DNA from: Reticulitermes lucifugus
Lineage: Eukaryota > Arthropoda > Insecta > Blattodea > Rhinotermitidae
Length of the DNA: 64,000 nucleotides
Reading direction: 5' to 3'
Assembly (NCBI GenBank): GCA_026260175.1
Contig: JAKCWW010000585.1
Location: 1 to 64,000 of the forward strand
Shown here: piece after piece, positions 48,728 to 60,630 of the stretch
Layout: the number at the start of each line of letters is the position of its first letter
Position numbering within the stretch: position 1 is the stretch's first letter
Notes under the pieces: model-generated
The model's input: the letters and a program-made list of their open reading frames with translations, nothing else
Databases searched by the model: none
What the model was told of the DNA's origin: nothing
Translations under genes and position numbers: made by a program

Positions 48728-49003
48728 TTGTATCTTGGCGGTTGCATTCACATATTGACACAAGACGTTAGCGATTTAGCTGAATATACGTACCTGATCA
48801 AGCACCAAGTTGTAAAATGGGTTGATGACGACGGAACCGGAAAGAACATTCTAATGATCTGCGACCGCTACCGGGGGTTGCGCTTATTTTGTTCCGGCAC
48901 CGGCGACACCAAGTTCCCCATCCACGTACATCGCTCACTGAGCAGTAATGGAGCGAAACGTGTCACGTTCCAGTGTGAGGTGTGCTTCACTGCTTTATGC
49001 TGA
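48728..49003 (+). other. Unexplained 91-codon open frame, G+C-richer than its surroundings
   Basis: The frame opens with a non-ATG codon and reads through a block such as HQVVKWVDDDGTGKNILMIC. It has an even amino-acid mix and higher G+C than adjoining DNA. That would fit an exon remnant or a transposon piece. I do not recognise it. A GCGAAACGTGTC string at its end (about 48952-48963) recalls the Penelope-like ends. Confidence 0.15.
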
Positions 49004-50880
49004 CGTAACCTAATAAGGAAAACCTTTAGCTGCAAAAATGTCTCTGTGGTCCAGCAAGATTTTGTACTAGATGAAATGATGCATAACAAGGAGGTTCGTA
49101 CTTTGTACTCTTCAACAAATAATTGTAGGAGAGATCAGCAGGAAATAAAGCCTGTACGGGGTCATAAAACCCGCTGAGTAAATTGGATTTATGAGTAATT
49201 TCCGCAACGTGAATTAAATTAAGGCATAATGTAAAATTACCTCTGTTTGCGTGTTTCGTCTCCCCCCAAAACGAAAAAAGATCCTCAAATTTCTTCGGGT
49301 AAATGCGTTTTCCTTATCAGTCCAATAATGCTCCAAATGGAGACCAATGCGAAATTTTACCATCTTCCCTCAATTCTATCCCCTCTTTTAAAACATGGAA
49401 ACATAACACAAGACATAGGCTGTCATGAGACTGAAAGGCCGTAAAATCATGTCACTTTGTTGTTATTTTGGCAATAATAAACCCGCGTATCTAATAGTAA
49501 TTGTCATGATTCATCAGTAAACACAATTTGGTTCGAACATTTTAAATAACTAGATGAAAATTGTACATTCATCGACTGTTCTACAGGGTAAACCTAAAAT
49601 ATTTGTCACAGTGAAAAGTGAAAGTTATGTTGGCAGTTTAAAATATTTTAAATTTCATTATGTTGGTAGAACCCGCTTTGAAGTGCTGTGCAAATACACA
49701 CTCTTCTGAGCCAGAAGCTCTAAATAGAACACTCACAGATATTTAAAGGTTTGCTTATAAACATAATCTATGGAGCAAATGAACTTGTGTGCATGTTAAA
49801 TACTGAATGGGCTACTGGTTTGTGACAGTTTAAATTTTCTTGTGATTTTCTAATTCCTAATTAATTTCATGCTACAATACACTGATAACTTACAAAAACG
49901 TAGATTAATGTGCCTAGAAATGTATAAAATTTGGAAAGCGGCAAAGCTATATTTTTTTTGGCGCCGGGGGCCAGAATCACAATGGACGCCCCTTAACAGA
50001 AAATATGAACTTTAAAATATCACAGCTACTTATTGAATTTTCTTGTATTGACTCAGGAATTTAAAATGTGTTGAGTTTAGAAGATCGAATTTTTCATTCA
50101 AAATATTCTTTTTTGCCACCCAGTTTGCTGCCCCGCCCGGGGCGGCCGCACGACTCGTCCTCCATAGCTACGCCTCTGTTTTTGGATTCCATGTGTTATA
50201 CCTTCAGTGACTGGTTTTCAAGCATGGGCAACCTTACTCTTAGTTATGAGACCTGTACATTTGTTCACGAAGAGAAGAAACTCCGTACTAATTATTCACT
50301 TTGTTCCATTGCGATATAGGTGTAGAAACGAGTATTTATCTTCTCCTAAAAGGTAGCGTCGGTCCGCATTTTTCACATTAAAGAAAATTATAGTGGGTCT
50401 TTTCGTTGTTTTGAGAAAAAATCTTTGAATATTTTTAATTATTGTTAATAGTAGTAAAAGGTATTAAATTTAATAAACTTCTTATGTAATAAACATCTTA
50501 TTTAAACACATTTTCCGTGATTTACAAATCGAATATTTAACCTCAGCAATTGAGAGATTCGATAAATGGCAGTACAAAATTCGTATATCTGGTTACGTAT
50601 CAATGCCTTGAACGGGGTTCGAGGTCACGAGCCCGATATTCGAGCGAGCCTTAGGCTCCACTGCTTAAGCAATCTGCTAAATATCTTGTATTACGCACAT
50701 CGTGTTGCTGTACTTTGCAGCAAGCATTAATCGAATGTTGTTAATAATAGACAAATGTTTTTATTTCAGTTACAGGGATTTACTTTTGCCATTGGGTGGA
50801 TAGTTGTGTGCTTTAGTTACCTTTTATAAATAGTGTGGGTGTGCGGGTTGGTTCTGTATGTCAGTATCACACATTCTGCG
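49004..50880. other. No gene recognised
   Basis: Only scattered short frames. A G+C-rich island with GGGGCGGCCGC lies near 50135-50150. Confidence 0.5.
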
Positions 50881-50948
50881 TGTGTAGTCGGAATGTCTGA
50901 AGGGAAATAGCCCTTTGGATTGACGACCGGGATTTAATTCCCGGCACG
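50881..50948 (+). mobile_element. tRNA-like fragment (decayed SINE head)
   Basis: A T-arm-like hairpin, CCGGG with CCCGG (50927-50945), encloses a B-box-like GATTTAATTCC (50931-50941, 8 of 11 consensus positions). An anticodon-arm-like hairpin, AAGGG with CCCTT, lies just upstream (about 50900-50915). No convincing A box. Either a SINE remnant or a tRNA pseudogene. Confidence 0.3.
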
Positions 50949-52890
50949 TGCATGGACTTTATTCTTTGGAGGCCCTTTCCGAAACTTGGACCTTCCCTAC
51001 GGGACGATGCTTCTGTCCGTTTCTTTTTCCATAGCCCGTAAACCAAATTGAACACTTTTTAAAGATACGCAACTTAAAAACGTGCCCCATGCTCTATGTT
51101 CTTGTCGCAAAAAGTAAATATTTTATAACTGCTGTAAACGAATGTACTTGGCAGGCGTTTTCTTGAAATAAAGTTTGGGTCTACTGAAATATAAACTTGT
51201 ATACATTTAGTATGACGACGTTATGAATTTTCATTTCCGTTAACAAAATTATACATGAAGTACAAAGGAATGTGGCATGGCATATCGTTTCTGGCGCCCT
51301 GTAGCAATCGCATTGTGTATTAACCCGTGCCAAGCAACTTTTCTTTCTCTGTAAGGAGCCTGTTTTAATAGAGCGGAGACACAGAAGCGTGGGTGGACAA
51401 CATAATGTACCAGATGTAACACTTTTGGTTTGCGACAAAAAGTCTAACACGCCTGTGACTTCACAGTCACAGGTATTTATGTTAACCGGGTTTCCACCAA
51501 CATATATTAGCAGTTCAAGTGAGAATAATTTAACACCATTATTTTTGGAATCGAAAAATTTTGATTTGGAATTTCGACGGCTTGTTGCCATTTTTGTAGT
51601 AACATGATAAAATTATTATTGCATGAAATTTCATGAAACTTCTTTTTTAGAGAACAACTATAAGCATGTACTAAAACATCGTGACTAAAAGATTTATATT
51701 TTATTTTTGAGTTATTATAACTACAAATACAATTAGTAATAATATTATTTTTGTTCTAGCTACGTATTCGTGAACAACTCTTTTTTTCTTTTTAATATAA
51801 TGGCTTAGATTTATGAGTTTTAATGATGAATGTTCGTGAGAAGTTTCTATTTTGAAGGCGGCAGTATGCGTGGTATGATAGGATAAGGCTTTATATCGCT
51901 TCTCACACAGTGACCAAAAACGTTATTTCTTTGTGCATGAATAATTAATTTACTCTCTACAGTCATTATTATAAGTACAATGTTTAGTGACGTAATATAA
52001 AAATCAATATTCTAACATAGGTGAAAGCATTTGCGCCGACATGCAACAGCTGTGTCTACTAGAACTCCAGTTCGCTGCTTGAGGAAATTGATTTTCAAAC
52101 CTCAGAAGTCTCTTCTGTCGACGTATTCAGCCAACTATACTGTTAAGAAGTTTCCTGGTTAAGGTTCCAGTGGGAATATTTGCTATTGAGTTTTTCCATT
52201 GCTTTTCCAATTCCCTGCAGAAACATATTTATTTTTCACAAATTGTGCCATGATTCTGCAGTAACTACATAATATGTTTAACCTTCACTAAAATGTGAGG
52301 CGAACTGAAGATGATATGAAAGTATCGATCCTAATCTCTTTCAGTGTACAAATCCTAATATACCTTCAAGTACCGCGAAAGTTGTTATATTTCATTCAGG
52401 ACAAACCGGGATTTTGACATCTCCAAATGCCTCAGCTACACTAGCATAAATAGATAGCCGTACAAGAAATAAACTTCACAGAAATTAGCTATCTTCAGGA
52501 AATTTGAAAAGTGACTACCTTCTCTGTTTTCCATTACGTTAACACGGCACGTAGCATGTAACTCCCATAGGAACTCAGAATTCTTCGTGAGAAATAACTG
52601 ATGTAGATTGACTTTGAGAAGTTTCAACTAAGAAGACAAATGTGCGTGGTTACTTTTAAATTAGTAGCTGGAAAAGACAGGGAGAAAATTCGATAAAAAT
52701 TTGGAGACACGAAATAATTATCTACAGTCACGAGTGTGTCCTATATGAAAGTTGTGTAGCTTTAATAAAGCACTTATTTTCTGAATACCTTAAAGTTAAT
52801 TTTGTTCTTATGCTTGTTAAGTGCGTAAATGCGTTTTGGCACTTCATGTCTTCCCATTAACGTTAGCGTCATTGAGGGGATTTTGATTGT
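50949..52890. other. No gene recognised; 136-codon minus frame at 51181-51591
   Basis: The frame starts with ATG in a good context (AAAAATGGC) and begins MATSRRNSKSKFFDSKNNGV. It is cysteine-rich in the middle and has no domain that I recognise. A plus-strand frame overlaps it. An 8-bp hairpin (CCTGTGAC/GTCACAGG, 51452-51473) lies within. Confidence 0.3.
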
Positions 52891-52891
52891 A

Positions 52892-53100
52892 TTTGGTGTA
52901 GCCTTCCACCGAAGGCACTGGCAAAACTTATGTTTGGTGTAACCTGCTACTGAAGGCACTGGTTAAACTTATTTTGTGTAACCTGCCACTGAAGGCAGCT
53001 GGCAAATCTTACATTAGGTGTAACCTGCCATTGAGGGCACAGGTAAAACTTATTTGGTATAACCTGCCATTCAAGAAACTGGTAAAACTTACATTTCGGC
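52892..53100 (+). repeat. Minisatellite, 39-42-bp unit, about five copies
   Basis: Units begin near 52895, 52936, 52975, 53017 and 53056 and share GGTGTAACCTGCCACTGAAG followed by GGCACTGGTAAAACTTA. Unit lengths and bases vary, so the array is old. It is not a CRISPR: there are no constant repeats with unique spacers. Confidence 0.9.
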
Positions 53101-56100
53101 AAAATTAGGCATTGAGGAAGAAAATTTTACGTAATGATATCACTCAGATTATTGTTGGTAAGAATCAAAACTTACAGAAAAATATTTCATAGAACATTCT
53201 ATAAATGTGTCAGGCTTAACTCTCTCTGTTTTATCACGGATTGGTGCACATGCGCGAAATATTTTGTCATACAAAATAACAAAATTTTGAGAAAGAACGG
53301 ATGAAGCGTATGTTCCGTTAAATGTTTGCGATTTCATAAAATTCGGCTAAACATATTAATTATTGTCGGCAATAGAAATGTTTTTTCATACATCGCTTTT
53401 TAAATTCAATCTCTTCTATACTTTATTGTATCTTAATTCCTTTGCCAAGTTTATCTTTTGCAATGCTTAAGAATAAGGGACATGATCTTTTTCATTGTGA
53501 AGTACCTTGTCAAATGCTCATCTGTCTGCTTAAATAAGCTCACTACTTCTCCTAAGACTTCAAAATATGCGTGTTGCTGTTCTCCATTACGTAATGAAAG
53601 TTGAATTCTCTGAAAACTTCTACCTCGGGATAAAGATAAAGCTGCCTTCCTAAACAAAACGCTTGGTACCCTACTTAATGAAATACGGAAAATGGACTAA
53701 GGATTATACCCGTTCTTAGCTTACAGTCAGTAGATCATGCTCTAGATTTGAGGGAATGTAAGTGGTTCATCAGAGGCGCAGGAACACTTGTATAAATAAT
53801 TTACAGTCTTTTTTAAATTTCACAAACTGTTTTAGCCCTTCACTTGTCTTCTTTGCTGTATTATAAGCACTGTCTGTAATTGTTCTACACTTAATTGTTT
53901 ATGATTTATGAACGTGGCACCGAATACTTTTGTTATCTTTTAACCCCAATTTTTTTTGGAGTCACTATAAACCTTTATAAGTAATGGACTTATAAATAAT
54001 TAATTATAAACTTTCAAATATAACGGAGTAAATCGGCGTACCCCAAATCACGTATTCACCCAGTAAAGTCGAAATTTAAACTTCCCCTGGCGTCTGTACG
54101 CGGCCGCTGTTATCCCGGCCAAATTCATCCCACTCTCGAATTTTTCCCACTGTCTCCAGTTGGCTAACTTTTAATTATAATATTTTCTAATACGTCCGAA
54201 AAATTCAAATTTTGAATACTTTATATGTTTCCCGTACCGGAACTCGTATGAACCCCTACACGCGTCCTACCGGTTTTTCTTAATGTGCAAGCTTCGTTAA
54301 CACGGTATCCGCCCTCGCTTGATTTAAGACGTCCAAAACCTCTCAAAGTATAAAATTTCGTGTGCTCCAGAAAGATCCCAAAACCATTAATTTTGACACT
54401 GCCTCTCTGATGTCCTCTGTAAGATGTTATACAGATGCGTTACAATCTCCTTTACACCCTTAAACCAAGGCACTAATTCTGAACAAATCTGTCCTGTCTA
54501 CCAAATATAAATTTTGATAAGTAATAAAACAATCATACCACATATACCGGTTATAGGATGTACGTAGTAAACAGACATATTACAGATCGTACAAGAGCAA
54601 TGTAAGACTAAAGCGTTCTCGTGCCAACTGCCTCGTCAATGCGAAGAAAAGTCCAACTTTTTGGAGAAATTTTCTGCCTCCATGATCAGGAAATAAAGAA
54701 ACTCCGAACGTTGGAAGTCTGCTCCTAGTTGATGCATCTGGTCGCCAAAGTGATTTTGTTACTTTTAGTCGCTTTAGCGCTTCAAGCCTTTAAAATAACA
54801 TGTACATTGCTTTTGTGTTGTCCGCTAATTACAATAATTAATAAGCGTGTAAAGTAGTCTGTCAGTTTAAAAGTAGCATAGTCGCTTCTTCATTCTTAAG
54901 CTTTACTGAATATTCATTATCTCTTGGTCTGGACAGAATTGTACAACACGTGAAATTATCCGTGATAATCGGATCCGAGATTAATGTCGAAATCTGGGCC
55001 ACCAGATTACGAATTCAGGTTTTTAAAAACTCATTCTTGATACTCGATTAGGCAGATTTTTATTTGCGTTTTATATTCATAGAAGTTTATACAAATTTAT
55101 CATGTGATATACAAGCCTATGTTTATGCTTATAAATTCATGATTTAAGTATTCACTTTTTTCTGTAATCACGGTCTAGATTATGCTGCATGCATGTGTAA
55201 GTAGATAAATGTTTATTTATCTCATGAAATAAAGCAGTAATTCTAACAGCTGATGAGGAAGGGCTCTTACATTCTGGTTAAATTTTAATAGTGGTTTTAT
55301 GTGTTTGATTGCTTCCTAAGGATAATAAAAATTAACTAATGTAGACGAATAAAAACATTGTGTTAAAGGACATTTTATGGTACACTTTTAAAAATATTTT
55401 AAATAACAGTAGTTTGGGTAGTAGCCAAAAAAATCTTCAATGTCCGCATATTTATTTGTGGTTTACTGTATTACTGTTACATGACGGCTTCAAAGTTTAT
55501 ATCATAGATGTAGAATTAGGATCATCACCTTTTTGTTGTATCACGTGAAGCCAACAAAGAATTCCATGTCGAGTCATCATGTCCAGCAATTTGCACTTGA
55601 TAAGCATTTTGTAAGACAGTGATACATATTCGTTTTACATGTATTTACATTCATACACATATTTAAAAAACTGTTGATGCTAACATCCAATATTTGCGAC
55701 AGTAATATGCATATTTGATTTGGAGTACGCAGTTCTACATATGTAATTCATAAATTTCATATGTTGCGATCTATAGGCTATAACATACAGAATTTTGACA
55801 TTGTACATATTGTTTGTACAGCGTAAACTAGCACATAAATGCTTATATTACTTTGTGATGTGCAGTTTAACTAAGTTAAATTAATAATTATATGGCTATG
55901 TTATTTATATGTGAATCATCACCAGCATATATTCGTATTTTTTGTATTTCTACTTTAACTGAAATTCGTAACTTACAATTATACGACCAAATGTTTGTTT
56001 CGATTGAGGACAGAAGTCTGAGGGCTTTACGTATTTCACATATGTACGTAGATATAAAGATAGAGTGTAATTTATTATGGACTTGCATTTAGAGAGTTAG

Positions 56101-57225
56101 CTAGTGTAAAGTAATTCAATTGCCTACACAGATATGCAAGAGTGTTGGTTTGCGCCCTAGGTTCATGTCAACTAGGAGATTTTGTGTGAGCTGGGCGTGT
56201 TGTCATTTGAAACATTTATTCGCAATTACAATTTTCCCAACAGGAAAAAATGAAACAAGTACTATTAGTTGAAAGTCAGAGCAGATAATTTAACTTAGAA
56301 TCGTATTAAATACTGTATACCTTATGTTATAACTCCATCCCAATTATTGTTTTGTTGAAATGATGTGAACTGGACCTATAAATATTTTGTCACCTGACAT
56401 ATTCTCACTGCAGTTTAATACGAGTGAAGAATAATATTTATGCAACTGAATTTAACATTTGTGTAGTTTCTTTGATGTGGCTAACATTTTCGGTTACAAT
56501 TTAACATGAAACTTTACAAAACGTTGAAGAAGTATTGTGTAGTGGAGGGAGTGTGTATTTGTTTTACCGCAGTGAGGTACTGAAAGGGCAATCCAACGTG
56601 TCCGAAACAAGTGCAGTATCATATCTACGTACGATTGCTGCCATAACACCATGGCGTTCACACAGACCTGCAGTGTAACAAACGCTACAGTAACTACACA
56701 AAGTATTCGTCATGCTACACGCTGCAGGTTTTACATAGCTATTTAAAGTAACACGTATGTGTCGAACGCATTGGTTTATTTGTGAATATCTCTTTAGAAT
56801 ACACATGAAGGAAAACTGGTTTTCATTTTATTTATTAAAAATTTAATTTTAATAATAGGTTCTACACCCTTTGATTTGTTTCAAGGTTGTCCTTGACTGT
56901 AAACACATAATTTAATCTATAATGTAGGCAGCAAACAATGTATAAATTTAACGTAATATAATTTTTTGTAATGAAAATTTATCACAATATGTGTTGTCCA
57001 TATTTTTACTTTTCACCATGCTGAAAACGAGATGCTATTTACCAGAGGACTCATTAGTGATCTGTAGACTCAATAAACTAGTAGCTTTTCCTCGGCACTA
57101 GATTTAATATCTATGAATTTTAAAGTCGTTCTTCTTTAGTTAATTTGGTGTATTACCTTTACAGCAAAGGTAAAGTTTTTATGACAGTGAATCGGCCTTC
57201 TCTATGTGGGTAGTGGCATTTTTAG
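53101..57225. other. Over 4 kb with no gene recognised
   Basis: A+T-rich, especially 55000-57100. Overlapping 66-codon frames on both strands at 55888-56092 are mirror shadows. No transposon copy was detected. Confidence 0.5.
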
Positions 57226-57748
57226 ACGCCTTCTCAAAATTGCGAAAAGTGACTATTAACTTCCTTATGTCTGTCTTTCCGCCTTCTCCGTCTGCATGGA
57301 ACAATTCGGCTCCCACTGGACGGATTTTTCATAAAATTTGATATTTTAATATTTTTCGAAAATCTTTCGAGACAATTCAAGTTTCATTAAAGTATGACAA
57401 GAATAATGGGCACTTCACGTGAAGACCTATGTACATGTATGATAGTATCTCGCTGAATTATTTTTAGAATGAGGGTTATTTCAGATAAGATTTGTCGAGA
57501 AAATCAAAACACAATTCTGTGTTCAAAAACTTTTTCCTAAAATCGTGCCGTGTATGAGATAATGTGGAAAATATGGTAGAGCTGTACAGGCCACAGATGA
57601 CAATATAATACGGCGCATGCGCGTTGCATGCTGGATAACTAAGGCTACAAACACACGCTCAGAATACGTAATACTTAGTGCTATTCCACGGCAAAATGGT
57701 TACGCGAACGCGCCTCAGTATTGCTTTACACTTACATTGCCTGTCTTG
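57226..57748 (-). repeat. Dispersed repeat family A, copy 2
   Basis: Minus-strand counterpart of 2068-2730. The head (GCGCGTTCGCGTAACCAT) is near 57697-57715, the middle block (CCCATTATTCTTGTCATAC) near 57393-57411, and the tail (GGGAGCCGAATTGTTCCATG) near 57296-57315. The GACA/GACG run is shorter and diverged. The two copies stand about 55 kb apart in opposite orientation. Confidence 0.75.
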
Positions 57749-59279
57749 TTATGGATCAGTTTTAACAGTTCTTACATTGTGACTCGATCTACTGGAAAAA
57801 GATAGTGACATTTCCTCCAAACGATGTAATCTCTGTGCCGCAATGGCTCCGTGTTCGTGCCATGACCCAATTTTCCGTACTTAGCTGTATTTAAGCTACA
57901 GCAAAAGTCTAGTTATATTGCCATTTATCCACGTTTAGAGCTGGAGACATGCGTGTTTCGCAGTACTGTGTTCTCTCTAGAGCAGTCTGTAGTGGCATCG
58001 TCTCTAACAAAAGCAACCGGTGTCGCTCTCTGTCACCAGAAACTATTCCATCTCTGCCTTTTATAATCGCCTTCATTTTGCGACTCTTATCCGTGCGCTT
58101 CGATCACTAGAATTGGTAATGACGCAGCAGTTTTTCATAGGCATGCACGACTATGGCCATTTGGTGGTGGAATGATTTACTGAGAGTATACTATCCGATG
58201 ATGATTCGCGGGATCTCACAGCGTGTTATTTGCCGAAACAGCAGCCCCTGTCCAAATCATTTCCGAAAGCCCTTCGTACAATATTACTCTGCAAAACTAT
58301 AATTAAATAATACCAGGGAGTATCCAAGGAACGCGGGAAGGACTTGTAGAGACAGAACAGGTAGTAATTGGTAGGACGTGATGTGGAGGAGCAGGAGGAG
58401 AAGGAAAAGAAGGAAGAGATAAAGAAATTATAAATCTGATCTGACCCAACATAAAAATTACAGGCTTTTCTTGTGTATCTTTACGAAATTTTGAAGTTAT
58501 TAAAATTAAACCCATCAAAACAAATCACTTCCTTATAATCGTATTGGACTTAACACACTTCCAAAAGTTGATACTCATATCTGTGCTGATGTCAGTGATG
58601 CGTACATGGACCGCATCGTTTGTTTTCCGAATCTCGTTCCATTTAATGGGATTAGAATCTACTGCGGTCAGAAGCCAAGGTTCAATTCAATCAGGTACGC
58701 TTATGAAACGAAATAAAAGTAAAAGAGGTTAATTCCCTACAGAGTGGATGCCATGGTACAGGAATCATTTGTCGTATTGGTGCCCACACGTGTGTGTTAA
58801 ATTCTGTGAACGGAAATAATAAGCATCTACAGACGTGCATTAAATTTAATGTGCATCCTCTGCGAAGAATAATTGCATATCCCTCTCCTGTCTTCAGATG
58901 ATTCAGACAGTAAAACATTGTGCACCATAATATTCGTGTATTTGACTTTCTAAGAAGTGTTATAGTAATGACAAATACGGAGTAAAGAGGACGGTTTAAT
59001 TGTAGTACAACATATGTTTATAGACCGTCAGTGACAGAGCGTGATTACTGCTCATCAAGTATTAATGGTATGAAAACTAAAAACATAGTATTTCATGTCA
59101 GTGGTGACGAAAAAATTAGAAATTAAGCTGTCAGTTCCAATTTCGCCATTATTTTTATTGGCATAGACTATGCATGCTGTTTCTTGGCTCCTGTGAAATA
59201 ATGTAAATTTCGGAGTTCTAGACAAGCTGCGAAGAAAGGCCATGCGTATTTAACTACTATTCTTGCAAGTACGACATAA
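57749..59279. other. No gene recognised; purine-rich tract near 58383-58430
   Basis: The GGA/GAA-rich tract is the only notable composition. Confidence 0.55.
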
Positions 59280-59626
59280 TTTTTTTTCAATGGCTGTACA
59301 GCCCTTTGGGGGCCTAGGCCGCCTCATTTTTCGAGGCTTCACGATCACACACTTTTTAGTCATACCACACTCGGTAGGACACCTCTGAACGAGGGACCAG
59401 CTCGTCGCAGAGACCTCTACCTGACAACACACAACACTCACAAGNNNNNNNNNNNNNNNNNNNNNNNNNNNNNNNNNNNNNNNNNNNNNNNNNNGACCTC
59501 TACCTGACAACACACAACACTCACAAGAGACAGACATCCATGCCTTAGGCGGGATTCAAACCCACAATCCCAGTAAGCGACCGTCCGTATACCCACGCCT
59601 TAGACCGCGCGGCCACTGGAATCGGC
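59280..59626 (-). mobile_element. tRNA-derived SINE, family S1, copy 5 (contains an assembly gap)
   Basis: Minus-strand element from GCCGATTCCAGTGGCCGCGC (59607-59626) through a B-box-like GGTTTGAATCC to an eight-A tail (59280-59287). The 3' body contains GAGGTGTCCTACCGAGTG and GCCTCG, as in copies 2 and 3. Removing the 50 N and one of two identical 33-bp gap edges gives 264 bp, very close to the 256 bp of the gapless copy. No clear target duplication. Confidence 0.88.
59445..59494. other. Assembly gap (50 N), probably false
   Basis: The last 33 bases before the gap (59412-59444) are identical to the first 33 after it (59495-59527). This is what two overlapping contig ends look like when a scaffolder leaves them unmerged. 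Confidence 0.9.
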
Positions 59627-59977
59627 AAAATGTTATTACCTACTATTTTTAAGGCCACTGAATCACGTATCTCGTAATGATATTACATGCTTCCTAGACA
59701 TACAATTATAATGCTATTACCGCATACGCTGTAGTGATTTTTTGCTTCGTGACGTGCACTGACAATATCTGGCCTGTATAGGACACGATTGTCATGGATT
59801 TCTACTTTTAAAATGTAACGAGTTGTTGTTTTACAAAATAAATTCCAAAAATATTTCTTCGTGTCGAATGAATTTTTATAGTATAGGACTAACATGATCC
59901 TCAATTTTGATATATACTCGTATTAAGAAAAATATTCACGTAAGTAATTTAATAACGAAGAGAATGTCAAAATGTGC

Positions 59978-60014
<37 letters not shown>

Positions 60015-60184
60015 TAAGCCCCCAAGCGTTAAGAGTATCTGAATATATGACTTTACATTATATTTAATTGATTTTCTCTTATTTGTTCAGTTTTTTCCCT
60101 GCAGAACAACTCTTCATTAAAAAAGCAGTTATTTCCGAAACACTTTTTGTAAACGTCTCTTTTATTTTGAGGCGCGTATATTTA
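59627..60184. other. No gene recognised; contains an (ATT)n run
   Basis: Apart from the microsatellite at 59980-60013 nothing was found. Confidence 0.55.
59980..60013. repeat. (ATT)n microsatellite
   Basis: About 11 uninterrupted units. Confidence 0.95.
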
Positions 60185-60262
60185 GTTGCAAAAGCGCCTA
60201 TTAATTTCGCCATATCTCTCCGTCCGTCCATCTGTTCGTATATATAAACTCGGCTCTCACTA
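60185..60262 (-). repeat. Dispersed repeat family B, tail fragment
   Basis: The minus strand reads GTGAGAGCCGAGTTTATATA, a GACGGACGGAG stretch and TTAATAGGCGCTTTTGC, matching the tail of 33428-33750 (GTGAGAGCCGCGCTTATACA, GACAGACCGACAGG, CTAATAGGTGCTTTTTCC). The head is missing. Confidence 0.6.
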
Positions 60263-60324
60263 GCGACTTGTCTGTCTTATCAGAAAACGATGTAAATTGA
60301 CGCACTTTAATATTGAAAGAAATA

Positions 60325-60630
60325 TACTGCTAGTAGTTTAGCGTAGTACACGCTTCGTGCCCGCTAGTAACTGACTGCAGTACTCGCTTCATGCCTGTTA
60401 TTAGCTGACAGTTTTACACTCTTCATGCCTGTTAGTAGGTGACAGTAGTACACGCTTCATGCCTGTTAGTAGCTGACAGTAGTACACGCTTCATGCCTGT
60501 TAGTAGCTGACAGTAGTACACGCTTCACGCCTACTAATATCTGATTGGATTACTCGCTTCATACCTGTTAGTAGCTGACTCTAGTACATCCCTAATGCCT
60601 GCTAGTAGCTGATTGTATTATAAGTTCATA
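60325..60630 (+). repeat. Minisatellite, exact 34-bp period, about nine copies
   Basis: The string CTTCATGCC or its variants recurs at 60353, 60387, 60421, 60455, 60489, 60523, 60557 and 60591, always 34 apart. Two central units are identical and the outer ones increasingly diverged, as expected when unequal exchange homogenises the middle. The period is not a multiple of three, so it is not a protein repeat. Confidence 0.95.

Noticed and set aside
48932-48970. Further hammerhead-like motif (CTGAGCA ... GCGAAACGTGTC)
   Set aside because: The core departs from CUGANGA at an invariant position and no helix I pairing was clear.
60325-60630. CRISPR array
   Set aside because: Units are contiguous 34-bp tandem repeats with no unique spacers, in a eukaryotic repeat setting. 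The same applies to 52892-53100.
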